DNA from: Clostridium sp. 1001271st1 H5
GTDB taxonomy: Bacteria > Bacillota > Clostridia > Lachnospirales > Lachnospiraceae
Assembly (NCBI RefSeq): GCF_005845215.1
Contig: NZ_SPHO01000012.1
Coordinates: forward strand, 124,001-188,000
Reading direction: 5' to 3'
Length of the DNA stretch: 64,000 nt
The notes under the pieces are model-generated. The model saw nothing but the letters and a program-made list of their open reading frames with translations, searched no databases and had not been told where the DNA came from. The translations under genes were made by a program, and so were the position numbers. Positions 8,185-16,670 of the stretch are shown piece by piece (the first letter of the stretch is position 1; each line of letters starts with the position of its first letter).

Positions 8185-8721
8185 ATGGCAGGATATAGAA
8201 AATTAGGAAGAACTTCCGACCAGAGAAAGGCTTTAATCAGAAGCCAGGTAACAGCGCTGTTATATCATGGACACATCAGGACAACTGAGACCCGTGCAAA
8301 GGAAATCCGCAAGGTTGCAGAAGGTCTGATTGCCATGGCAGTTAAGGAGAAGGATAACTTCGAGACTGTAAAGGTTACCGCTAAGGTTGCCCGCAAGGAC
8401 AAAGACGGCAAGAGGGTTAAAGAAGTTGTAGACGGCAAGAGAGTTACCGTATACGATGAGGTAGAGAAGGAAATCAAGAAAGATATGCCTTCCAGACTGC
8501 ATGCCAGGAGACAGATGTTAAAGGTTCTCTACGGAGTGACCGAGGTTCCGGCTGCTGCTGCAGGAAAGAAGAAAAATACCAAGTCCGTTGACCTGGTAGC
8601 TAAGATTTTTGACGACGTTGCTCCTAAGTATGTAGGCCGTAATGGTGGTTACACCAGAATCGTTAAGATTGGCCAGCGTAAGGGCGATGGCGCTATGGAA
8701 GTTCTGATTGAATTAGTATAA
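8185..8721 (+). CDS. rplQ: 50S ribosomal protein L17, enlarged form
   Basis: L17 lies near the peptide exit of the 50S subunit. The start chosen is the ATG eight bases after GGAGG, giving MAGYRKLGRTSDQRKALI; an upstream in-frame ATG at 8170 would put the ribosome site inside the gene. The conserved core is TTETRAKEIRKVAEGLI, SRLHARRQMLKVLYG and YTRIVKIGQRKGDGAMEVLIELV. At 178 residues it is about 50 longer than the Bacillus or E. coli protein, owing to a charged insertion of roughly residues 55-95 and an Ala/Lys segment near 117-130. Confidence 0.97.
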   Translation: MAGYRKLGRTSDQRKALIRSQVTALLYHGHIRTTETRAKEIRKVAEGLIAMAVKEKDNFETVKVTAKVARKDKDGKRVKEVVDGKRVTVYDEVEKEIKKDMPSRLHARRQMLKVLYGVTEVPAAAAGKKKNTKSVDLVAKIFDDVAPKYVGRNGGYTRIVKIGQRKGDGAMEVLIELV

Positions 8722-8742
8722 TTCCGTATAGAAACAGATTAT

Positions 8743-8784
8743 GGGTATCCCGGAGGGCATGAACTGCCTCGGGATACCCTTTTT
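8743..8784 (+). terminator. Rho-independent terminator after rplQ
   Basis: GGGTATCCCG pairs with CGGGATACCC and extends through GAGG/CCTC, followed by five T residues. It ends the alpha operon and lies just before the convergent regulator gene. Confidence 0.9.
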
Positions 8785-8812
8785 GTATTGGCTTGTAGTT
8801 CTTTTGAGTCAG

Positions 8813-9991
8813 CTAAGGGGTGAGGGAGTGGGTATAAAAGTAATAAAGCTGCTGTGTGAATTCCCTTCCGGTGTTGTCATTGACAGGGTCAATCCTGAAA
8901 AGCTGTTTATATCTGTTTATCCAGTTAATCAGTGTGTTGCGATGAAGATACAGTTCTTTTGCACTGGTAGAAATATTCATGTTATTTCGGAGCAATGTTC
9001 CCATATTACGCGAAAATGAATCCCATTCTTTATTAAGCAGGACCTCAGAAAAAACATTGAATATCATTGTACTTTCCTCCATATCAATCTGGCTCTGTAT
9101 ATATTCAAAAACATAATCATAAAAATAGTAAATCATTGTGGCATGTTCGCAGGTTACATCCGCACAATTATTGCAGACCCACAATGTATGACGGAAGGCC
9201 CTGTGGTAGTTCAATAAATTATCCTGAAGAGAGCCCACCGTGCATATGAATGGACGCCCGTCGTTGATATTTAGCTCCTGGGCATTTCTTATATAGATAT
9301 CCACCAGGTCACGATACTGCGAAATGGATTGGGAGGGGTCCCGGGAGAGTGACTTGAACACAACTGCATTCTGTCCGCGGGTAATGCAGATAATATCCTG
9401 GCTGCTGTAGGATGGATTTCGTTTGAATTCCGTTATCAGTTTTTCTTCACTTAATTCATTGTATCTGAGAATAAATAATATGGGAACACGTACTATGGAG
9501 GTATCAATATTAAATTTCTCAGTTATATGATGGACTTCTGACGGAAAGGGGTCTTCTTCACAATATAAGAGTATTTTTGTGAAGATATTTCGTTGGTCCA
9601 GTTTTCCCCAATATGCTTCTTTATAAAACTCCATTTCATAAAAGGACTGGGCAGTCAGCATACACATGGATTCCAACGATTTAGCCTCCAGCAGATTGCC
9701 TTCCAGACTAAGTGCCCCCAGAAAACTTTGCCCGTGATGAAGGGGGATGTAAATACCTTCCCGGGCATTGGATAATTGGGAAAGGCCCTGGGATGTTATA
9801 TGGACTGTCTGATTCTCATTAATGGCCCGGAATGCGGGTTCGCAGAATTTTCCCAGATAGCATTCATTGGCACTGGCAATGATTGAGCCGCGCAGATTGG
9901 TTATGCTCAGGCATATTCCATGTTCTGCCAGGGCCCCCTGAAGGTGTTGTACAAATTTTTGGGATACATGGGCCATTTCAAAAGCATTCAA
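8813..9991 (-). CDS. CdaR/PucR-type sugar-diacid transcriptional regulator
   Basis: This looks like a CdaR-family regulator: an N-terminal sugar-diacid-recognition-like domain (VQHLQGALAEHGICLSITN, then IYIPLHHGQSFLGALSLEG), a middle region, and a C-terminal PucR-type helix-turn-helix (STSAKELYLHRNTLINWINRYKQL). The start is taken as TTG at 9991, six bases after GGAGGT; a GTG at 10015 lies upstream of that ribosome site, and an ATG at 9976 is further away. It gives 392 residues. It is divergent from an esterase and TRAP operon, which it probably controls in response to a sugar acid. The effector is not known. Confidence 0.85.
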   Translation of the reverse strand: MNAFEMAHVSQKFVQHLQGALAEHGICLSITNLRGSIIASANECYLGKFCEPAFRAINENQTVHITSQGLSQLSNAREGIYIPLHHGQSFLGALSLEGNLLEAKSLESMCMLTAQSFYEMEFYKEAYWGKLDQRNIFTKILLYCEEDPFPSEVHHITEKFNIDTSIVRVPILFILRYNELSEEKLITEFKRNPSYSSQDIICITRGQNAVVFKSLSRDPSQSISQYRDLVDIYIRNAQELNINDGRPFICTVGSLQDNLLNYHRAFRHTLWVCNNCADVTCEHATMIYYFYDYVFEYIQSQIDMEESTMIFNVFSEVLLNKEWDSFSRNMGTLLRNNMNISTSAKELYLHRNTLINWINRYKQLFRIDPVNDNTGREFTQQLYYFYTHSLTP

Positions 9992-10168
9992 AGCGTTACC
10001 TCCATCTGTTATCACATTTTCTGAATTATCTTAACATGTACCATTTAATCTTGCAAGACGCAGGGGGGATACCAAAATCAGGACCTGGACAGGATAGGAT
10101 TTTTTTAAAATGCAAAGAAAATATGCAGTGTGCACATTATTAAATGGAAAATGAGAACAGTATGAATA

Positions 10169-10197
10169 TTGCCTGAAAATGACTAATTAAATATAAT
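10169..10197 (+). promoter_or_regulatory. Promoter for the esterase-TRAP operon
   Basis: TTGCCT (10169-10174) and TATAAT (10192-10197) are 17 bases apart. The 250-base divergent spacer also holds the palindrome TGTGCACA (10129-10136), a possible regulator site. Confidence 0.65.
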
Positions 10198-10266
10198 TAA
10201 TTCATACAAATTCAAGGGTTGGCCAGCCTGAAATAAGATTCGTTCATCATAAAAGGAGACAAGAAT

Positions 10267-11154
10267 ATGGTTTTAGTCGAGAGTGAAGAAACAGCCACTG
10301 TTTTGGAGACTCCGGATTTGCACCGCAAGTTTTTGAATGTGCGGTACGCAGAGTGCACCGACGATGAGGTGATGGACATATATCTGCCGGAACAGGGAGA
10401 GGGTCCCTTTCCTGTCATTGTGGATATACATGGGGGCGGCTGGTATTACGGGGCAAAAAGCTCCCTGAAAATCAAACCGGTCCTCCAGGGGTTAAAACGG
10501 GGTTATGCTGTGGTATCGCTGCAATATACATGGAGCGTGCACGGACATTTTCCTATACAGATATATGACATCAAAGCAGCCATCCGGTATCTGCGGGCAA
10601 ATGCTGCTGCATACCACATCAATCCGGATAAAATCGGACTATGGGGGTTATCCGCCGGAGCGCATCTTGCCTCACTTGCAGGAACCGGTGCAGCGGTTCC
10701 CCAGTTGGAAGACCTGGATATGGGGAATCCAAGAGAAAGTTCCGCAGTACAGTGTGTGGTTGCTTTATACCCAATTATAGACATCACGAAACTGGAACGC
10801 CAGCACAGGCAATATGGCATGAATCCCAATGAGGCATGTACAAATGACGAGTCAATGGGGGGGATGCTCTTCGGAATGGCCCCCTGTAAGGTTCCTCATT
10901 TATGTGAACTGGCAAATCCGGAAAATTACATTACAAAAGACTGCCCTCCTTTTTTTATCCAGCATGGACTGGCTGATACGGTTGTTCCATTTCAGCAGAG
11001 TATATTATTTGCAGATAAGCTGGAGAAAATAATCGGACAGGACAAGGTAACTCTTGAACTTTTTTCGCAGGTGGACCATGCAGAGGCATTTTTTAGGACA
11101 CCGGAAAACACTGAGAAAATTTTTACGTTTTTGGATAAATACCTGAGACCATAA
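10267..11154 (+). CDS. Alpha/beta-hydrolase esterase (BD-FAE/HSL-like)
   Basis: A 295-residue cytoplasmic carboxylesterase of the alpha/beta-hydrolase fold. The oxyanion motif DIHGGGWYYGAK, the nucleophile elbow GLSAGAHLA (Ser), the acid in HGLADTVVPFQQ (Asp) and VDHAEAFF (His) form a complete catalytic triad. There is no signal peptide. Related enzymes remove acetyl or feruloyl groups from plant saccharides; the substrate here is not evident. It is the first gene of an operon with a TRAP transporter 16 bases downstream, suggesting it deacylates an imported ester. Confidence 0.85.
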   Translation: MVLVESEETATVLETPDLHRKFLNVRYAECTDDEVMDIYLPEQGEGPFPVIVDIHGGGWYYGAKSSLKIKPVLQGLKRGYAVVSLQYTWSVHGHFPIQIYDIKAAIRYLRANAAAYHINPDKIGLWGLSAGAHLASLAGTGAAVPQLEDLDMGNPRESSAVQCVVALYPIIDITKLERQHRQYGMNPNEACTNDESMGGMLFGMAPCKVPHLCELANPENYITKDCPPFFIQHGLADTVVPFQQSILFADKLEKIIGQDKVTLELFSQVDHAEAFFRTPENTEKIFTFLDKYLRP

Positions 11155-11170
11155 AGAAAGGAAGAATATT

Positions 11171-12256
11171 ATGAAAAAATCAATGTTAATCTGTGGCGTT
11201 ACCATGTCCGTTATATTATCAGCAGCAATAATGAGCGCCTGCGCCTCATCTACAAAGGAAAGCGCCCCCCCGGCAGTCTCCGGAACAGCAGCTTCATCTG
11301 AGGATGCATCGGGCGAGGGGGAATCTCCAAATACAGAAGAGCAAAAGGAGGTTTCGCTTCAGTACAGTACAACATCCACGCCGGGAACCGTCTATGTACA
11401 GGCATTTCAGCGAATGGCAGATGAAGTGGAGGAGAAGACCGGCGGAAAGGTGCATGTGGTTATATATGATTCCAGCCAGCTGGGAAATGAGAGTGATGTG
11501 GATACAAATGTACTGGACGGCAGTATTGACATGTGCAATACCGGTTCAGGGGAATTGGGAAAGCGCTATCCGGCTTTTAATGTGTTTCAGGCTCCGTATC
11601 TGTTTGGAAGCTATGAGCACTTTGAAAAGTTCATAGGCAGTGACGTGGAAAAAGATTTATTTCAGAAGGCAAACCAGAATTTAGGTGTCACTGTATGCGG
11701 CACCCAGACCATGGGAGCCAGGTATGTTATTACCACAGGGATAAAGGCCACCACACCTGCGGAGTTTGCCGGGGCCAAGATACGATGCCCTGATATGCCC
11801 TCTATCATTTCAACTGTTAATGGTCTAGGGGCAGCCGCCACTCCCATGGCTGCCACGGAGCAGTATCTGGCTATGCAGCAGGGCGTTGTGGATGGTGCTG
11901 AACATACATTGTCGGGATTTTCAGCGTGGAATATACAGGAACTATGTAAAGAACTGATGCTTACGAATCATGCCCGTGAAGTAACGTTTACACTTGTATC
12001 GCAAAGCTGCCTTGATAAGCTGACCAAGGATAACCAGCAGATACTTCTGGAGGCTATTGATAATGCGGCGTCCTGGGCAAATGAACAGACAAATAAGGAA
12101 GAAGAAGGGTTCATGAAGCGGTATCAGGAGGAAAACGGAATCGAGCTTGTAGAAGTAGACGATGCTGCTTTCAGGGAGGCACTGGCGCCTGTTGCTGAAA
12201 AGCTGAGTGCAGATGACCCGGAATTGTATGCTGAAATTCAGAAGCTGGAACAGTAA
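11171..12256 (+). CDS. TRAP transporter substrate-binding lipoprotein (DctP family)
   Basis: A 361-residue extracytoplasmic binding protein for organic anions. It has a lipoprotein signal peptide with lipobox MSAC near residue 24, a Ser/Glu-rich linker, then the DctP fold: QRMADEVEEKTGGKVHVVIYDSSQLG, MGARYVITTGIKATTPAEFAGAKIRCP and ATEQYLAMQQGVVDGAEHTLSGF in separate segments. The arginine in the IRCP strand is the usual carboxylate ligand. It is followed by the DctQ and DctM membrane subunits, so the system is complete. Confidence 0.93.
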   Translation: MKKSMLICGVTMSVILSAAIMSACASSTKESAPPAVSGTAASSEDASGEGESPNTEEQKEVSLQYSTTSTPGTVYVQAFQRMADEVEEKTGGKVHVVIYDSSQLGNESDVDTNVLDGSIDMCNTGSGELGKRYPAFNVFQAPYLFGSYEHFEKFIGSDVEKDLFQKANQNLGVTVCGTQTMGARYVITTGIKATTPAEFAGAKIRCPDMPSIISTVNGLGAAATPMAATEQYLAMQQGVVDGAEHTLSGFSAWNIQELCKELMLTNHAREVTFTLVSQSCLDKLTKDNQQILLEAIDNAASWANEQTNKEEEGFMKRYQEENGIELVEVDDAAFREALAPVAEKLSADDPELYAEIQKLEQ

Positions 12257-12289
12257 TCATAAGGGGATTTTCAGAAAAAGGATGACGAT

Positions 12290-12790
12290 ATGGAAAATAT
12301 AGTTAAGATTATGATTTCCAAGCTGGAATACGTGGAGCGGGTGGTCACTTCTGTTATCTTTTGCTCCATGATGATAGTTGTCACTGCCCAGATTGTCATG
12401 CGGTATGCACTTAACAGTCCGTTGTTTTGGAGCGAGGAATTTGCAAGGTACGTATATGTATGGCTGGTATTCATTGGCTCAGCGTATTGTGTGACACAAG
12501 ACAAGCATGTGGCTGTTACCCTTGTCACGGACCGCCTTCCTGTATTTTGGCAAAAGGTATTGAAAGTTTCCTGTAACCTGCTGGTGGCGGCAGCCTTGAT
12601 ATATATGCTGCCGCACGCGGCAAGATATGCCTTTAAACAGGGTAATCTGTTATCCGGATGCATGCAGATTCCCATGAGCTATGTGTTTGCAGCTATTCCG
12701 GCCGGATATGCGCTAGTGGCGGTCCATATGCTCCTTCAAATTATTCTTATTATCAAGGCTGAGCCTGAACAGGAGGTGTTAAAACCATGA
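12290..12790 (+). CDS. TRAP transporter small permease (DctQ family)
   Basis: The 166-residue small membrane subunit has four hydrophobic segments, with the family motif NSPLFWSEEFARYVYVWLVFIGSAY between the second and third (shown by WSEEFARY). It couples the binding protein to the large permease. Its TGA stop overlaps the ATG of the DctM gene by four bases (12787-12790), so translation is coupled. Confidence 0.93.
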   Translation: MENIVKIMISKLEYVERVVTSVIFCSMMIVVTAQIVMRYALNSPLFWSEEFARYVYVWLVFIGSAYCVTQDKHVAVTLVTDRLPVFWQKVLKVSCNLLVAAALIYMLPHAARYAFKQGNLLSGCMQIPMSYVFAAIPAGYALVAVHMLLQIILIIKAEPEQEVLKP

Positions 12791-14061
12791 TAGCCATGAT
12801 AGTGGTACTTATAGTCCTGATGGTATGCGGGATGCCTATAGGATTCTCTCTGCTGCTGGGCTCCCTTGCATATTTCTTATCAGCAGATGCCTCTCTGAAC
12901 ATTATAGTCCAGAAAATGGCAATGACGGTTGGGGATTCATTCTCCATGATGGCAGTACCGTTTTTCATGTTCGCAGGCGCAGTGATGAATCATAGCGGAA
13001 TCACAGGACAGATTTTTGGTTTTGCAGACAAGCTTGTGGGGCATATAAGGGGCGGCATGGGGCATGCCAACATCCTGGCGTCCGTCATCTTTGCAGGGAT
13101 GTCCGGAAGCGCGATTGCGGACACCGGCGGTCTGGGAGCCATAGAGCTTAAGGCAATGAAGGATGCAGGATATGATGATGATTTTTCTCTTGCTATCACA
13201 GGGGCGTCCAGTTGTATAGGACCGGTAATTCCTCCAAGCGTACCGTTTGTTATGTACGGAGTGATTGCAGGGGTATCCATAGGGGCACTTTTTATGGCAG
13301 GGGTGGTCCCGGGCCTGTGTATGGCATTGGCAATGGCTATTGTTGTCTGGTATCAGGCAAAGAAACGGGGATATGAACCTCATGCGCGTGCCGGTATCAG
13401 GGAAATTGGGCATAGTTTTGTCCATTCCTTCTGGGGCCTGCTGGCGCCGGTGATATTGATTGGCGGTATTGTTACCGGTGTATGTACTCCAACGGAGGCT
13501 GCTGTTGTAGCCGCCGCATATTCACTGATTATCTCCTTTGCCACCCATAACATAAAAATCAGAGACCTTCCGGCCATTATTGATGAGACAGTTAAGACAA
13601 CGGCCATGGTCATGCTGATTGCATCCGCCAGCTGTGTATTTGGATGGATTTTGACAGTTGAACAGATTCCGGTACATGCGGCCGCTGCAATATCCTCAAT
13701 TGTACCAAATAAGATAGTAGCAATATTATTGGTGAACTTATTGTTTCTCGTGGTTGGTATGTTTATGGATGGGACAGCGTCAATTATCATTCTAACCCCT
13801 ATTCTGGTTCCCCTTATGAGCTCATACGGCATGAATCTGGTGCATTTTGGCGTGCTTATGACAGTGAATGTAATGATTGGCCTTCTGACTCCCCCGGTGG
13901 GAATGGTGCTGTATGTGCTGTCCGGTGTGTCGGGCGTTAAGGTGGAATCCATTTCCAGGGCCATGATACCATATATCATAACATTAATTATAGTAGTATT
14001 GATTCTTTCGTTTGTACCGCAGTTAGTGTTGTTTCTTCCCGGCCTGATGGGGGCCATATAA
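12787..14061 (+). CDS. TRAP transporter large permease (DctM family)
   Basis: The 424-residue permease with about twelve hydrophobic segments carries out sodium-driven uptake with DctP and DctQ. Family motifs include MPIGFSLLLGSLAYF, SGSAIADTGGLGAIELKAM, SSCIGPVIPPSVPFVMYG and LLTPPVGMVLYVLSG. Length is typical. It ends the operon before a terminator at 14102. With the CdaR-type regulator upstream, a sugar acid or dicarboxylate is the plausible substrate. Confidence 0.95.
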   Translation: MIAMIVVLIVLMVCGMPIGFSLLLGSLAYFLSADASLNIIVQKMAMTVGDSFSMMAVPFFMFAGAVMNHSGITGQIFGFADKLVGHIRGGMGHANILASVIFAGMSGSAIADTGGLGAIELKAMKDAGYDDDFSLAITGASSCIGPVIPPSVPFVMYGVIAGVSIGALFMAGVVPGLCMALAMAIVVWYQAKKRGYEPHARAGIREIGHSFVHSFWGLLAPVILIGGIVTGVCTPTEAAVVAAAYSLIISFATHNIKIRDLPAIIDETVKTTAMVMLIASASCVFGWILTVEQIPVHAAAAISSIVPNKIVAILLVNLLFLVVGMFMDGTASIIILTPILVPLMSSYGMNLVHFGVLMTVNVMIGLLTPPVGMVLYVLSGVSGVKVESISRAMIPYIITLIIVVLILSFVPQLVLFLPGLMGAI

Positions 14062-14101
14062 TCCTATTACTAAAGATAAGTATGATTGACACAAATTTAT
14101 T

Positions 14102-14132
14102 GGGTCTGGCAGATATTGCCAGGCCCGGTTTT
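14102..14132 (+). terminator. Terminator after the TRAP operon
   Basis: GGGTCTGGCA (14102-14111) pairs with TGCCAGGCCC (14117-14126), ten bp with one G-U, followed by GGTTTT. Confidence 0.75.
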
Positions 14133-14194
14133 GCATTAAAAATAATAAAGGCTATTAGAAAATTATCGTGAAAATATCGCAAGAATATCGTAAG

Positions 14195-14224
14195 TTGACG
14201 CAAAACTGTCCCCTGGTCTATAAT
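14195..14224 (+). promoter_or_regulatory. Promoter for the wall-binding protein trio
   Basis: TTGACG (14195-14200) and TATAAT (14219-14224) are 18 bases apart, about 60 bases upstream of the first gene. It rules out longer in-frame starts before 14224. Confidence 0.8.
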
Positions 14225-14290
14225 AGAACCAGGAAAAGAAAAAACAAGGAAAGTGCAGCAAGGGGGAATCCTTGGAGGAGGTTGAATTTC

Positions 14291-15541
14291 ATGAGAAGCA
14301 TGAAGCGATTGTTATGTCTGGCCCTGGCCACCGGTACGCTGGTTACAGCGATGCCCATCCAGTCCCTGGCATCATCTGATTATAAGTATATCACGAATAT
14401 TTCCCTGAAGGTGGACATAGACCTGGATTCAGGGGATGAAATCAATGATGGTGACAGCCTGGGAACGGATTCCAGCGACAGCGGGAACAAGGTATACACT
14501 TCATCAAACAAATACAGGGTACAGTCAGCAGAGTGGTCCAATAATAAAGAAGTGACCATTGGCGATACACCGAAGATAACCGTATGGCTGGAGCCTGAAA
14601 GCTCCAGCAACAGCAACTATGATTACCGTTTCCGCAGCAGCTACAGTTCAGGAAGCGTAAGCGTAAGCGGAGGTACCTTTGTGTCTGCCTCCAAAAGCGG
14701 AAGCGACCTTAAGGTGGTAATCAGGGCCAACGGCATCAAGGGAACCTACGACCCGCCGGAAGACGCGGAATGGGGTAACACCCGGGGCAGGGCCAGATGG
14801 GAGGAACCGGAGAACGGCGGTTCCGGATACTATGACGTATATTTATACCGCGGCTCATCCGTTGTCAAGAAGCTGGAGGAGTACAAGGGTACATCCTATA
14901 ATTTTTATCCCTATATGACCAAGGAAGGTGATTATTCCTTTAAGGTAAGGACGGTTCCCCACACAGAGGAGGAAAAGAAGCGGGGTAAGAAGAGTGAATG
15001 GACAGAGGCAGGAGACTTGTATATTGCAGAGGATGAAGTCTCTGACGGCACTGGTCAGGAGAATGGCAACGGCAGTACTCCCAGTGGAGGAAACACGGAC
15101 GTAGGATGGCGCAAGGAAGGCGATACCTGGTATTTTAAATATCCTGACGGCAACTACCAGAAAAACGGCTGGCTGAAATGGAATGAAAAATGGTACCTGT
15201 TTGATGAAACCGGCAAAATGATTACTGGCTGGAAACAGACCAACAGCGGATGGTACTACCTGGGTGAAAACGGCGACATGAAGACAGGCTGGGTCAAGTC
15301 CAATAATATTTGGTATTACATGAATCCCAACCAGGATGGGCCGGAAGGCGCCATGGTTAAGAACAGCTGGCTTACCATTGACGGAAAGACGTATTTCATG
15401 AATGAAAGCGGCGCCATGGTAGAAGGCTGGTACAAGATTCAGGATAACTGGTACTATTTTTATCCGGGACAGGGTCAGAAGGCCGTAAACACGTCCATCA
15501 GCGGATTCCAGTTAGATGCCAACGGAGTATGGCAGCATTAA
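14291..15541 (+). CDS. Secreted cell-wall-binding repeat protein, paralogue 1
   Basis: A 416-residue exported protein. The start is the ATG after GGAGGAGG, giving a signal peptide MRSMKRLLCLALATGT ending near SLAS (residue 28). Residues about 30-150 are a Ser/Asp-rich beta domain, about 155-250 a fibronectin-III-like domain (RARWEEP, YYDVYLYRG, YPYMTKEGDYSFKVRTV), then a Gly/Asn linker, then six or so choline-binding-type repeats (GWYYLGENGDMKTGW is one) from about 276 to the end. The repeats usually bind wall polymers. No catalytic domain is visible. It is the first of three tandem paralogues. Confidence 0.88.
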   Translation: MRSMKRLLCLALATGTLVTAMPIQSLASSDYKYITNISLKVDIDLDSGDEINDGDSLGTDSSDSGNKVYTSSNKYRVQSAEWSNNKEVTIGDTPKITVWLEPESSSNSNYDYRFRSSYSSGSVSVSGGTFVSASKSGSDLKVVIRANGIKGTYDPPEDAEWGNTRGRARWEEPENGGSGYYDVYLYRGSSVVKKLEEYKGTSYNFYPYMTKEGDYSFKVRTVPHTEEEKKRGKKSEWTEAGDLYIAEDEVSDGTGQENGNGSTPSGGNTDVGWRKEGDTWYFKYPDGNYQKNGWLKWNEKWYLFDETGKMITGWKQTNSGWYYLGENGDMKTGWVKSNNIWYYMNPNQDGPEGAMVKNSWLTIDGKTYFMNESGAMVEGWYKIQDNWYYFYPGQGQKAVNTSISGFQLDANGVWQH

Positions 15542-15628
15542 ATACAGAGGTTTGTGAGCAATTTGTGGGAAAAAGAGGTATGACGGCATTTTTCATAGAT
15601 AAAGGAAGGATAGTTGAAAGGAGATGCT

Positions 15629-16624
15629 ATGAAAAGAAGCAGATTTGGTTTTACAGCTGCTGCCGTTTGTTTGATGGTGTTTGGCCTGAGCATGAGTGCT
15701 CAGGCTAAAACCACATATAGGCTGGAGATTACCAACCAGTATGACACAGAGGGCGCCAGCAGGGACGACAATGACAAGGACAGGGTACATCCCCTGGAGC
15801 CGGATGTGGAAGTGGCTGGGAGTTCCTCTGATGCGCTGGAGCTGGCATCAGATGTGGAGTGGTCCAGGGATTCTCTGAACTGGAGCGCAGGCAATGAAGT
15901 GACCGGAACCCTGTATCTGGGCTGTTCCGGAACCCTGAGCAAGGACAGCCTGGAGCTTCATGTGACCAATGGAAGGAATGAAGCAAAGATTTCCTCTGTT
16001 AAAAGGTATACGGGAGAGGATTATGAATCGGATTTGGGAAATGTTTATCAGGTGAAATTTAAGTACCAGACAGCTGCCCAGCTGGGAGAAACCAGCTGGG
16101 CCGGCTGGGACAGCTCCAATCCCTGTCTTGCCAGATGGAATGCCGTTAAGTATGCCAGCACCTACCGGGTTATTCTCTATGATAACCAGGGGTCTGTGGT
16201 GAGCCAGCTGGTGGAAGGCGGTACGGAGTATGATTTTTCACCGTTTATGACAAAGGAGGGAGTGCAGTATTACTTTGAGGTCCAGGCGGTTGCGAGAAAC
16301 GGAAACCAGCAGGATTATCTTGAGGATGGAGAACCTGTAAGCTCCCTGGCCTCCGGAGCCAGCACACCGGGCATTACCGACGGCCTCTGGGGAGATTATC
16401 AGGAGGGCAGGCGTTTTACCTATCAGGATGGGACCATAGCCGCGGACCGGTGGGAGCTTATTATGGGTAAGTGGTATTATTTTAACCCGGAAGGTTACGC
16501 TGTCACCGGATGGAACCAGATACAGGATACATGGTATTACATGTATGAGGATGGCGCCATGGCAGCGGGGGTTACAACGCCGGACGGCTATCAGGTAGAC
16601 GGCAGCGGAGCCTGGATACATTGA
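15629..16624 (+). CDS. Secreted cell-wall-binding repeat protein, paralogue 2
   Basis: A 331-residue exported protein with the same layout as its upstream neighbour: signal peptide ending SAQA, a beta domain of about 110 residues, a fibronectin-III-like domain (CLARWNAVKYASTYRVILYD and FSPFMTKEGVQYYFEVQAV) and a shorter run of wall-binding repeats (KWYYFNPEGYAVTGW, TWYYMYEDGAMAAGV). The ATG at 15629 follows AAAGGAGA; an in-frame TTG at 15614 lies before that site. The N-terminal domains have diverged strongly while the architecture is kept. Function unknown. Confidence 0.86.
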   Translation: MKRSRFGFTAAAVCLMVFGLSMSAQAKTTYRLEITNQYDTEGASRDDNDKDRVHPLEPDVEVAGSSSDALELASDVEWSRDSLNWSAGNEVTGTLYLGCSGTLSKDSLELHVTNGRNEAKISSVKRYTGEDYESDLGNVYQVKFKYQTAAQLGETSWAGWDSSNPCLARWNAVKYASTYRVILYDNQGSVVSQLVEGGTEYDFSPFMTKEGVQYYFEVQAVARNGNQQDYLEDGEPVSSLASGASTPGITDGLWGDYQEGRRFTYQDGTIAADRWELIMGKWYYFNPEGYAVTGWNQIQDTWYYMYEDGAMAAGVTTPDGYQVDGSGAWIH

Positions 16625-16670
16625 TGCAAGGGTAACGGATTATGGTTTGTTGCGAAAGGGAGCGTGTAAT

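Noticed and set aside
8813..10015. Longer start at GTG 10015 for the CdaR-type regulator
   Set aside because: It lies upstream of the only GGAGGT site, which points to TTG 9991. The alternative cannot be fully excluded.
10267..10418. Overlapping minus-strand small frames in the esterase gene
   Set aside because: They mirror codon structure of the esterase, have no ribosome sites, and the esterase triad is complete.
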